A DNA stretch of 64,000 nt from JBEEJL01 sp043744215 (GTDB taxonomy: Bacteria; Pseudomonadota; Gammaproteobacteria; Burkholderiales; JBEEJL01), in NCBI GenBank assembly GCA_043744215.1, contig JAYTVC010000083.1, positions 1 through 64,000 of the forward strand. Reading direction: 5' to 3'. The notes below the pieces were generated by a model that saw only the letters and a list, made by a program, of their open reading frames with translations, did not search any database and was not told where the DNA came from. The position numbers were made by a program, and so were the translations under genes. This document shows, piece after piece, positions 42,994-52,300 of the stretch. Position 1 is the stretch's first letter. Each line of letters opens with the position of its first letter.

Positions 42994-44196
42994 ATGACAT
43001 CATTATTTTCTGCTGTAGAACTGGCCCCCCGCGATCCTATCCTCGGCTTGAACGAATCATTTAATGCCGATACCCGTAGCACCAAAGTGAACCTAGGTGT
43101 GGGCGTGTATTTCAACGAAGAAGGCAAAATTCCCCTGCTGCGCGCCGTGCGTGAGGCAGAACGCCAACGCTTTGAAGCGGCGGCTGCGCGAGGCTATTTA
43201 CCCATTGACGGCATCGCCGCCTACGACCAGGCCGTGCAAAAATTATTACTTGGCGCGAATTCGCCCCTCATCGCCGAAGGCCGGGTAGTCACCGCCCAGG
43301 CTATCGGCGGCACTGGCGCATTAAAAATCGGTGCAGATTATTTGAAGCGTTTGTTGCCCAATGCCCAGGTCGCCATTAGCGATCCGAGCTGGGAAAACCA
43401 TCGCGCGCTGTTTGAAGCGGCAGGATTCAAAGTGGTGAATTACCCCTATTACGACGCAGCGACGAAAGGCATCAACATCGACGGCATGCTGGCTTTCCTC
43501 AGCGCGCTGCCCGCCCGATCTATCGTGGTGCTGCACGCCTGCTGCCACAACCCTACCGGCGTGGACATGAACGCCGCTCAATGGAAGCTGGTGGCCGAGG
43601 TGTTGAAAGCGCGCGATCTGGTGCCATTTCTCGACATGGCCTATCAGGGCTTTGCTGAAAACGTGGAAGCCGATGCGGCAGCCGTGCGCCTTTTCGCAGA
43701 CATGGGAATTTCATGCGTGGTATCCAGCTCGTTCTCCAAATCGTTTTCGCTCTATGGTGAGCGCGTCGGTGCCCTATCGATCATTACCGGCAGTAAAGAC
43801 GAAGCAGCAAAAGTTTTGTCGCAACTCAAATTGGTAATCCGCACCAACTACTCCAACCCACCCACCCATGGTGGCATGGCAGTGGCCACTGTGCTCAATA
43901 ACCCCGACCTGCGCGCCCTATGGGATACCGAATTGGCCGAAATGCGCGACCGAATCAAGCTCATGCGCAACAGCCTGGTGAGCAAACTCAAAGCAGCGGG
44001 CGCAGCGCGGGATTTTTCTTTTGTTAACGCGCAACGCGGTATGTTTTCCTACTCCGGCCTGACGCCCGCGCAAGTCGAGCGGCTGAAAGAAGAGTTCGGC
44101 ATTTATGCCGTAAGCACGGGAAGAATTTGTGTTGCTGCACTCAATACGAAGAATATTGATTACGTGGCAGATGCTATCGCCAAGGTTTTGCGCTAG
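42994..44196 (+). CDS. Aromatic/aspartate aminotransferase (TyrB/AspC type)
   Basis: 400 residues. SKVNLGVG-like start (TRSTKVNLGVGVYFNEEGKI), HACCHNPTGVDM, SSSFSKSFSLYGERVGAL (PLP Lys) and TNYSNPPTHGG (substrate Arg region) are class Ialpha aminotransferase motifs. Transfers amino groups between aspartate or aromatic amino acids and 2-oxoglutarate. Next to uvrB, as in Pseudomonas, where it is called phhC/tyrB. Could supply the hydroxyphenylpyruvate used by hppD. Confidence 0.93.
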   Translation: MTSLFSAVELAPRDPILGLNESFNADTRSTKVNLGVGVYFNEEGKIPLLRAVREAERQRFEAAAARGYLPIDGIAAYDQAVQKLLLGANSPLIAEGRVVTAQAIGGTGALKIGADYLKRLLPNAQVAISDPSWENHRALFEAAGFKVVNYPYYDAATKGINIDGMLAFLSALPARSIVVLHACCHNPTGVDMNAAQWKLVAEVLKARDLVPFLDMAYQGFAENVEADAAAVRLFADMGISCVVSSSFSKSFSLYGERVGALSIITGSKDEAAKVLSQLKLVIRTNYSNPPTHGGMAVATVLNNPDLRALWDTELAEMRDRIKLMRNSLVSKLKAAGAARDFSFVNAQRGMFSYSGLTPAQVERLKEEFGIYAVSTGRICVAALNTKNIDYVADAIAKVLR

Positions 44197-44203
44197 AACA
44201 GCT

Positions 44204-44231
44204 TTGACGGGCGGGCAAAAATCGCTATAAT
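44204..44231 (+). promoter_or_regulatory. tRNA-Asn promoter
   Basis: TTGACG (44204-44209) and TATAAT (44226-44231) with 16 bases between; start predicted about seven bases before the tRNA. Confidence 0.8.
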
Positions 44232-44244
44232 AGTGGTCTTCAAT

Positions 44245-44320
44245 TCCCTGATAGCTCAGTTGGTAGAGCGACGGACTGTTAATCCGCAGGTCCCTGGTTC
44301 GAGTCCAGGTCGGGGAGCCA
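44245..44320 (+). tRNA. tRNA-Asn (anticodon GTT)
   Basis: 76 bases with encoded CCA. Acceptor TCCCTGA pairs with TCGGGGA; D-loop GCTCAGTTGGTAGAGC; anticodon GTT at 44278-44280 in CTGTTAA; T-arm CCTGG-TTCGAGT-CCAGG; discriminator G. Confidence 0.98.
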
Positions 44321-44330
44321 AACAAAGCAA

Positions 44331-44362
44331 AGAGCCTGGCTGGTAACAGCCAGGCTCTTTTT
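44331..44362 (+). terminator. Rho-independent terminator after tRNA-Asn
   Basis: AGAGCCTGGCT (44331-44341) and AGCCAGGCTCT (44348-44358) form a perfect 11-bp stem with a six-base loop and a following T run. Confidence 0.92.
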
Positions 44363-44402
44363 GCATCTGGCGTCAGTTTGCCGATTCGGAAGTGGACAGC
44401 AC

Positions 44403-44630
44403 ACCAACTACAGCAACCGCTCGCCCTACCCCACACCGCACCAATTGCGGGAGGCAAGCATCGAACGGGCCGTGGAAGCGTTTCCCGATGAGGCGCAAAT
44501 TTTCGACAGCAATATCGAAAATCTGCGCCTATTGAGTCACGAAGGATGGGCCGGCTTGGATCTGGCGGCGAACCCAAGTGCCGCGATGAAAGATGACGCG
44601 ATGACAGATTCGGGCAAACCGAAAAAATAA
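44403..44630 (+). pseudogene. C-terminal fragment of a DUF1415 gene
   Basis: The frame from about 44403 reads TNYSNRSPYPTPHQLREASI then ERAVEAFPDEAQIFDSNIEN and LRLL, which matches the last 40 or so residues of DUF1415 proteins, followed by a non-homologous tail to the TAA at 44630. The first 130 or more residues of the family are missing; upstream lies the tRNA terminator. An ATG at 44361 precedes the fragment but in unrelated sequence. Probably a remnant left by recombination or deletion next to tRNA-Asn. Confidence 0.65.
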
Positions 44631-44700
44631 CCGGCCGATTTTTTGTTGTACCGCCCGATTACTTTTTGTCAGCAGAATTCAAGCGGCATGGGCGCAATAG

Positions 44701-44729
44701 AAAACCCGGCCAACTTGCGCCAACCGGGT
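44701..44729 (-). terminator. Probable terminator of the surface-protein operon
   Basis: On the minus strand ACCCGG (44729-44724) and CCGGGT (44709-44704) pair and are followed by TTTT, about 50 bases after the OmpA-type gene stop. Modest stem. Confidence 0.5.
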
Positions 44730-44776
44730 CAGGTGAGACCTAATTTCGCGATCTGATTTTTGTTTCCGCTGAACGC

Positions 44777-45964
44777 TCAGTTACCCGTCACTCTACGCAC
44801 GGCGTCGATGTTTACTTCAACCCGCCGGTTAGCCAGCATGCAGGCCTCTTGCTCTGCCGGAGACTTGAATGTCCCGCTACAGCCCACCAATTGATCGGAG
44901 TCGGCTTTTGCATCAATGGCAATCAGCTTGCTGTCAATTCCCCGTTGCATCAAATAAGTTTTGACGCTGTTTGCCCGATCGCGGGCGAGCTTGGCGTTGT
45001 ACTCGCCTTTGTCTTTGGCGATCATTAAACGGTCGGCGTGGCCGGTGATGCTAATTTTCTTTATTTCCAGATTCTGCGCCCTGATCATCGTTACAACTTC
45101 ATCCAGCGTTGACTTGGTAGCCGCCACCGCATTATTTATGTCTCGTTTATCAAAATTAAACAACACCTTTGCATGTAGCTGCACCGGATCGACGACGGTC
45201 TTGGGAGCCGCGAGTGAAGTCTGAGAAGTTGCCGCAGCCGGCGGCGCTGCAACGACCAATGTCGCAACGGCAGGCGGCACGACGGAGGCAGCAGCCGTAG
45301 GAATAGTCATGGGCGGTAAAGGTGTCATACCAGGTGCGGACGTTGCCGGTCCGATATTTGCCGCCGATTTCCTTGCACAGGCAGTCGCGCTGATTTTTGC
45401 TTCAATCAGCGAATCTTCCGCGATTTGCACATAGGGTTTTGCATGGCGCCATTGTTGCTGGTTCGCTTCGTTCCCCGCATGCACCAGCTCCACTTCCGCA
45501 CACGCCACTTTTTGCGCCGAGCAAGAAAAGCCTTCACTCTTTTTCAAGGCATCGGCGTTCGCCCAAAGATCGGGGCGCAACTTTGCGGCGTTGTTGATTA
45601 GCGCTGTTTCCGATCCCAGGTCCAGCGCCGATTTTTTGGCTTCCATTCCGGCGATCAGCTTGACCGATTCATCCAGCGCCTGTTGCGTAAAGACCGAACG
45701 GTCATTGCGCGTGTATTCGTGAAAAGAAACATCCAGCCAGCATTGGGCTTTTGCCAGATGGTAATCCGCGACGCGACGTCCACCATCGTTCAATGATTTG
45801 ATGCGGCCCTGGGTCGCTTCATAGGCGCGGTAGTCGGCGGCGATGGCCTGATCGCTGACGCGCTTGTCTTGTTCGGTCAGCGTTTGCGCGTAGGCACCGG
45901 CACCAAAAGTTTGGAGCATCGCTACCCCCAGGCATGTGAGAAATGTTTTCTGTTGTGCGTGCAT
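44777..45964 (-). CDS. OmpA-family peptidoglycan-binding outer-membrane protein
   Basis: 395 residues with a signal peptide (cleavage near AYAQ). Residues 30-195 are helical and unrecognised; an Ala/Pro-rich linker (about 200-255) follows; the C-terminus is an OmpA domain with VLFNFDKRDINNAV, ITGHADRLM, LARDRANSVKTYLMQRGI and CMLANRRVEVNI, which binds peptidoglycan. AAGGACACAAC precedes the ATG. Third gene of the giant-protein operon; probably anchors the complex to the cell wall. Confidence 0.88.
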   Translation of the reverse strand: MHAQQKTFLTCLGVAMLQTFGAGAYAQTLTEQDKRVSDQAIAADYRAYEATQGRIKSLNDGGRRVADYHLAKAQCWLDVSFHEYTRNDRSVFTQQALDESVKLIAGMEAKKSALDLGSETALINNAAKLRPDLWANADALKKSEGFSCSAQKVACAEVELVHAGNEANQQQWRHAKPYVQIAEDSLIEAKISATACARKSAANIGPATSAPGMTPLPPMTIPTAAASVVPPAVATLVVAAPPAAATSQTSLAAPKTVVDPVQLHAKVLFNFDKRDINNAVAATKSTLDEVVTMIRAQNLEIKKISITGHADRLMIAKDKGEYNAKLARDRANSVKTYLMQRGIDSKLIAIDAKADSDQLVGCSGTFKSPAEQEACMLANRRVEVNIDAVRRVTGN

Positions 45965-46000
45965 GTTGTGTCCTTTTAAATTGCAATTTTCAATTCGGGA

Positions 46001-49000
46001 TTATCTGGATTTGTCTTCGCGTTCCAGCAGGCGATTTACTTCCGCGTCCTTGCCCTTAAACAGGTTTTCATCAAACTTGAACCGCAGGCGCAGGAATAAT
46101 CCGCTGTTGGTGTAATCGGAACCGGTCATGTCCTTGTCGGAAAATCCGGTGAAGTTGTAGCCCAGCGACAGCCACAAGTTTTGCTGCAGCTGGTAGCCCG
46201 TCTCGAGGCCGACGGCATATTGTTTCGCCGCGCCCTGCGGGCTGTAGAGCACCGAGCCCAGCACGCCCACGTCCCATTTTTCCGTGACGTCGTAAACCGT
46301 CCGGCCCGCTACGAGGTATGCGGTGAAATTGTCGGTCGCAGTTTCTTCCACACGCTTGGCGGCAACCCGGCCTGACAGCCACCAGGGCCGGCTCGGATGA
46401 TAGTCGGCGTGCGACGACACGATATGCACCCTGCGCTCGAAAGCCTGCACGTGATCTTGTTCCAATTTGTATTCGTATTTCGCGAGGGCATTGATTTTAT
46501 TCGTGTCCGTATCACGGAAGGCAGCGCCGACCTGGAACCGGTTTTGCAGCGAATTCGCAGTGGCGCGATTTTGTGTGTAGAGCAGGTAATTGCGTGCCAG
46601 CATGGTCCAGTCGCGATCGAGCTTGCGTGCCGCGGCCAAGGTTGACAGCCATGAATCGTTGCCGCGCACCACATCCGTATCGAACAGCCGGCGCCATTCC
46701 AAACGGGCGGAACCTTTCCATAACGGGTCGACGGAGTAATCGACACCGCCCGCCAACGACAGCGCTTCCGGCGACGGTCCACTGAGAATTTTTAAGTGCT
46801 CGACCGTCGTGGTGTAGGAAACGCCTTCGCTTGCATTGAACGTGTTGCGCAGGCCGGTGGCGAGTTGCGCTTCGCGGCCGTTGATCGCATCGCGCAGCCG
46901 GTATTCGCTGAACAACTGCCCGCCCGCCATGTAGGTGTTATCGACACCGAACACAAAGGCGGAAGATTTGTCACCGGGTGTGAGGCTGTAAGCGGAACCG
47001 AGACCGGATTGTGTTTCGAAGCGACCGAAAAATCTCGTGCGCTCGGCCATTTGATAACTGCCGCCCAAGGCGAAGCGGCGCTTGTCGTCGCCCTGCACGC
47101 CGCCTTCCGCTTCACCTGCCAAAGTGAACTTGTCACTGGCCTTCCATTTCGCACCAAGACGCAAAGTTGTCGCATCCAGTTGATTCAAGCCGCCGGTGGA
47201 AACCGTCGAAGAAATGGGCGCGTAAGTGGTTAGTGCACTGCCGCTGCCGGTAAGGTTGACCGGGTCGGTGCCGCCGTAGAAACCGCCGCTGGGGCTGCCA
47301 CCTGCCGCAATGCCGCCACTCGGCCCTTGCGGCAAGTTAATCACGCCATTGGGCGATTCTTCCTTGATGCGGCGCACGCCGAATTCCAGCGTGAGGTTGT
47401 CGGTCGCTTTCCAGCCAGCACCGAGCTGGGCTTGTGCCCTCTCTGCGCCGGTAAGGTGATCTTCCGATTTGGTGACATCGCCGAACAGGCGAATGCTTTG
47501 CGTGGCCTTGATTGACGCGCTGGCGCCTGCCTCGCGTCGGCCTTGCGATACGGAGGCGGCCGAATTGAAGAACTCGCTGCTGGCCGCCGCCGCGAAAGCT
47601 GTCGCATCAAGCGTGTCACCTTTGTATTCCAGTGTCACTCTCCCCGCTTTGCCTGAAGCATCTTTTTTGACTTCGCCCGCCTGGCCCGTAGGCGACGCAT
47701 AATTTGTCGTCGTGTTGCCGCTGGTCAACGAATAAGTTGTGGCATCCGACATAGCCAACTCGCCACTGAGCCGGGTTTTGTCGCCCAATGCTATGGCAGC
47801 ATGTACGCTGCCGAGTTTGTACGGTGCATTAGGATTTTGATCGGTCACCAGCGAGCCGCCTACCAGAGTGGATTGACCCAATTTGATTTGGCCATCCACA
47901 CCGCCCACCCAGAAATTTTCCCCGCCGGTATCGACTTCGTAGGTGATGCGGATATAAACCGGGTCGCCATTCGGTGTAAGTGAAACAATCGGGCTCTTGA
48001 ACAGGATGCGCCCGGAGAACGGCTCAAATGTGTAGTCGACAAAACGCACGAGCGCCGTGGTCGATTTAACCATACCCAACTGATTGCGGTCGCGCACTAT
48101 CAGTTCGATTTTTTCGGAATTTTCCAACGCGGAATTATTACGCACGGCAAACGGCCCCGAGGTGCCATTGGCCGGATACTCCTCCACCACTTGCTTGAGG
48201 CTGTCGCGGGTGGCAAACACGTTGCCCGCTGTAAGCCCGTTGTCCCAGTGCGCGCGCGCGCCGGTCATGGTGCGGTTGTATAGGCCCAGATCGCGCAGTT
48301 TGGCCGACGCGACATGGCCGCCCTCGCTCAGTTGGCTGAAGCCGTCGCCGGTGACAAAATCGCCAAGCAGGAGATAATTTTTATTCTGGTCGATGCGCAC
48401 ATAAAATTTGCCTGACGACTTGGCTTCAAAACCCTTCAGCGACGAATCGCCATAAACAGGATAAAACTCATCTGGTCGAATGTCGCGTAGCAGCCGGGCG
48501 CGGGTTTCCTTTTCCGAATCGTAGGCCATCGTGAGCAGCGCATCGCCGCGGATTTTGGCTTTAAGGAACATCGCGGCGCGTGCGGCGGCGCTGCCCTTGC
48601 CGTCGTTGAACTGCCGCTCGAAATTGCGCAGCTCGGTTTCAAAGCCGTCGTTGAGGCGCACAGTTGAAAGTTTTTCCACATCTTTTTTTGCCAGGCGAAT
48701 CACACCTTCGATCACACCGGCAGCAATCGCCTCGCGCAGATCGGGCAAGAATGACACTTTTCCTTCCGCGCTCACGTTGCCCGCCGTCACGCGGATGCGC
48801 ACATCCTGCGGCGTATCCGGCGCCAGCAGATTGAATTGGGCACTGCCGCCTTCCACTTTCAATTGCGTGCCCGGCGTGACGCGATCGATATCGCGGCGGC
48901 CAACCGATAACTCATCGGTTGTAGCACCGTCGATTTGCAAACGGCCGCCGGTGACTTCGACGGTGGCAATACCGTCAACCGGCTTGCCATTAACATCGAG

Positions 49001-49345
49001 CAGGCGCACGGTGATTTTTGTTGAAGATTGTCCATCGGCGGGCAGACCATCCTTGTCCACATCGACGGCCACTTCGTTGATCGCAGCGTTCACTGCGTAG
49101 TTCACACCCTCGGTTTCAGATTTATAAATCAAAGATGAACCAGGCAACACACTCTGCGAGTAGAGGTTATTCGCATCGATGCGCGATGTGGATTGTGCCA
49201 ATGCGAGCGGCGAATACATAAGTGCTATGGCCGCGGAAAGCACCGTCGAGGTGAAGCGCTTGAGTGACAAATTATTGTTTATAATCATATAGTTACCATT
49301 TTCACGGCGTACAGCAACGTTAGAGCGATTGGCACGAGGTTTCAT
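46001..49345 (-). CDS. Large outer-membrane beta-barrel protein with N-terminal Ig-like domain
   Basis: 1,114 residues from ATG 49345, which has AGGAG six bases upstream lying across the stop of the giant gene. The signal peptide lies after residue 20 (RFTSTVLSAAIALMYSPLAL, then AQ). Residues about 80-185 resemble a bacterial Ig-like Big_1 domain (DKDGLPADGQSSTKITVRLL). The remainder, rich in alternating aromatic and polar strands and ending in an aromatic-residue strand pair, looks like a large beta barrel (for example YPVYGDSSLKGFEAKSSG, KAVGLETGYQLQQNLWLSLG-like). No TonB box or plug was recognised. It probably exports or anchors the giant protein encoded upstream. Its N-terminus contains a dispersed-repeat copy. 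Confidence 0.75.
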   Translation of the reverse strand: MKPRANRSNVAVRRENGNYMIINNNLSLKRFTSTVLSAAIALMYSPLALAQSTSRIDANNLYSQSVLPGSSLIYKSETEGVNYAVNAAINEVAVDVDKDGLPADGQSSTKITVRLLDVNGKPVDGIATVEVTGGRLQIDGATTDELSVGRRDIDRVTPGTQLKVEGGSAQFNLLAPDTPQDVRIRVTAGNVSAEGKVSFLPDLREAIAAGVIEGVIRLAKKDVEKLSTVRLNDGFETELRNFERQFNDGKGSAAARAAMFLKAKIRGDALLTMAYDSEKETRARLLRDIRPDEFYPVYGDSSLKGFEAKSSGKFYVRIDQNKNYLLLGDFVTGDGFSQLSEGGHVASAKLRDLGLYNRTMTGARAHWDNGLTAGNVFATRDSLKQVVEEYPANGTSGPFAVRNNSALENSEKIELIVRDRNQLGMVKSTTALVRFVDYTFEPFSGRILFKSPIVSLTPNGDPVYIRITYEVDTGGENFWVGGVDGQIKLGQSTLVGGSLVTDQNPNAPYKLGSVHAAIALGDKTRLSGELAMSDATTYSLTSGNTTTNYASPTGQAGEVKKDASGKAGRVTLEYKGDTLDATAFAAAASSEFFNSAASVSQGRREAGASASIKATQSIRLFGDVTKSEDHLTGAERAQAQLGAGWKATDNLTLEFGVRRIKEESPNGVINLPQGPSGGIAAGGSPSGGFYGGTDPVNLTGSGSALTTYAPISSTVSTGGLNQLDATTLRLGAKWKASDKFTLAGEAEGGVQGDDKRRFALGGSYQMAERTRFFGRFETQSGLGSAYSLTPGDKSSAFVFGVDNTYMAGGQLFSEYRLRDAINGREAQLATGLRNTFNASEGVSYTTTVEHLKILSGPSPEALSLAGGVDYSVDPLWKGSARLEWRRLFDTDVVRGNDSWLSTLAAARKLDRDWTMLARNYLLYTQNRATANSLQNRFQVGAAFRDTDTNKINALAKYEYKLEQDHVQAFERRVHIVSSHADYHPSRPWWLSGRVAAKRVEETATDNFTAYLVAGRTVYDVTEKWDVGVLGSVLYSPQGAAKQYAVGLETGYQLQQNLWLSLGYNFTGFSDKDMTGSDYTNSGLFLRLRFKFDENLFKGKDAEVNRLLEREDKSR
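49272..49296. repeat. Dispersed AT-rich repeat, intragenic copy
   Basis: On the minus strand GGTAACTATATGATTATAAA then CAATAA, coding for NYMIINNN near the N-terminus of the barrel protein. Confidence 0.45.
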
Positions 49346-49354
49346 GACCACTCC

Positions 49355-52300
49355 TTATTGCGTCACAGTGTTGGGGGATGCCGAAGGCAACGTCGGCACG
49401 GGTAAATTCACTTCCGATTCGGCGCTCGCATCGGGGCTCGACTCGGGTACTTTCAATCGCGGTTTTACCGTCGATTGATCGGCACTGTCGGTCGCCTGCG
49501 GCGGCCTGCCCGTTGCCTTGCCGCTGAACTTCAAAGCCGGCGCACCCGTTTTTTCCGTTTCCGGCGCGCGCACTTCGCCCTGGCTGCGGCGTGCTTTCAC
49601 TTGTTCGAGCACGGTGTTGGAACAGGAACCTTCGATGAAATCGGCTCGATGCAGTTCGCCGTTTTTCAAATCGATGAACAAAGAATTGGCATCGCCCACG
49701 TTGCGGTTACTCGACGTGGTGAGACGGCTGCCGCGCGGTAGCGTGGTGGCGTCCACTTTCAGCACGTGCGTCATTGGATTGAGGCCGCAGTAGCTGTATT
49801 TACCTTCGACGTCGCTCACCAGGTAAGTGCCGTCTTCGAAATACAGGCGCACGCCGGGAATACCGATTTCTTCCGCGTCCTGGATGGAATTGCCGTTGCA
49901 ATCGATAAAGATTTTGCCCAGCACGCAGGCATCTCTGCCGAATACGCCGCCGGTGACTTTCACCGTATATTGCGCGGTGTTGGATTGAATGGTGCCCGAT
50001 GTCGCCTGAACCGAGTTGGTGCCATTGCCTTCCATGCTGCCGACAGCGGCCCGTGCGCGATAGGTAAGTACGTGCGATTTTTTCGCCGCCAACGGGCCAA
50101 GTTTGAAATTGAGTTGCGCGCCGGTTGGCGACAAACCCAATGTGTTGTCAGCCGCTGCCACACCATTGAGAACGGCGGAGCCCGGAATATAACGGAAGCC
50201 AGCGGGCAAACTGTCCGGTGCCGTCACCGCCGGCAGCGGCGAGCCGGCCACGTGGCGAACCTCGACGGTGTATTTCAGTGTGTCGCCCAGCTCCACCACC
50301 GACCTGTCACCTGTGATGCTGACAAAGATTTTTGTCGGCACTGCAGGATCGAGCGGGATGTGGTTGTGGATCACATCTTTCGAGCCGGCATTCAATATGA
50401 ACGAAACAAAGTAGGTGGTCAGTTGCCCCACCGCCGGTGATCCTGCCTGCGCTTGCACTTCGAACGCAGATGTTGCCGGATTAGCATCAGCAATACCCGC
50501 AGGCAACGCCCTAGTGTTCAAGCTGCCGGATTTCGGCGGGATGCTCACTGCAATGCCGGGCAAATAGCCCGGCGGTGATGCGCCCATAGAAAGGCTAAAG
50601 GTGCCACTCACGCCTGCTTGCAGAACAAACTGGTAAGCGCCAGACGCGCCTGTGGTCATGGAAACGCAATTGGCATTCACTACTACATAGGTCGAACCGT
50701 TGAGCAAATCCGACGGGTTCAGCGCAGCGCCATCGCGGCAAAATTGCACCACGCTATTCGCAACCGGCTGGCGCGTTACCGCGTCGTACACCACACCGGA
50801 AGGATCGAGGGGCATATCCTGTTTCGCCAGGGTGGTTCCCGGCGGCAGGTCGGAAATATCCAGCGCGAAACGGTTCTTGTTGCTGGCTGATTGGGTCGCA
50901 CCCGAATTGTTCGCCGGATTGAGCCACGGCATCGCTTTGAGTGGGTCGATGGAGGCATGGGTGTCATCGTAAAATTGCACACGATATTTCGACGTGGCGG
51001 TCGTCGGCTCGAGGTTGTCGATTTTGTAATTGCCGTTGGCATCGACCATTGCCGTGCCTTTCACCACCGGATTAATTGGATCAGAATAATCGATCACTGC
51101 CACACGCCAGCCCACCAGCGGTTTCTCGCTGTTGTCGAATTGCTGGTTGGTGCTGCCGTTTTCGAGCCACACGCTACCGATTATCGCGGCAGGTTTTTGT
51201 ACCTGTACCAGGTCCTGACAGGCGTTCGCCGGGCCGCAAGCGGGCAGCGCAATGTTTGCATCAATCAGTGCCGCTTCTTCTGCCGGCGTCGGCAAGCGAT
51301 CAGCAGTGATTTCGCCGCCGCCTTTTACCAATACTTCATTGGCGATATCGACACTGGTCGCCACTGTATCGGCGACGCGCACTTTCAACGTAATGGGGCT
51401 TGCGCCGGTTGCGCCCGCTGCGATCACCGCGGTGCTATCGCATTTGATGCGGTCGCCGGGTGAAGTAGCCACTACAGAGCAAGTCCAGCCCGCGCCCGCA
51501 TTGACCAAAGCAGTGGTATCAATCTTGAAGCCCGCGGGCAATTGATCCAGCACAGTGTAAACACCGGTGGTCGGCTGTTGCCCGACGTTGTTTACGGTAA
51601 TGGTGTAACTGCCGTTGTTGTTGATGGTGAATTTCGCCGGGCTGTGGGATTGCGTGACCTTGATGTCCGGCCCAAGCGGGAAATAGCCCACGTTCTGCGC
51701 CGCGCTGATACCGACCGGCGCGACGGTGACGGATTGATCTTCCAAACCGATGGTGGTGAGATCGAAGCCGTTTGGCGGCGTAACCACAGCGCGCGCAACT
51801 CCGGCAGGCACGTCAACGCTGTAGTTGCCGCTGGTGTCGGTTTTCACATCCAGATAATTCTGACCTGTGGCGGAATTAACATAGCCGCAGCACGGATAAA
51901 CGCGTACGGAAATATCTTTGAAATCCGGCTCTCCGCTGATTTGGGTTTTGTCTTTGTTCAGGTCGAACCACACATGGCCGCTTAATGTGCCGATTGATTC
52001 GCCAAAGTTATAGCCTGCATAATTGATCGGGTTGGACGCGTTGATGGCGGTGATGCGATCGGCACCGACTCCGCCAGTTTGGCCCGTGCCCGACACGACG
52101 ACACCGTTGTTGGCATTGGCGCCTGTGCCGGCCGTGTCTTTGCCGTCACCGTAACCCACCGGTTGGGTTTCTTCAATCTGGTAATTTGCGCCAGCCGGAA
52201 CGGTGACGCTGAAGGTGCCGTCCGCTTTTGTCGTGGTGATAATCGACGAACCGGCGCCCGTTGCGGGCAGCGCGCCATTTTTTACCAGCAACGCAACGCT

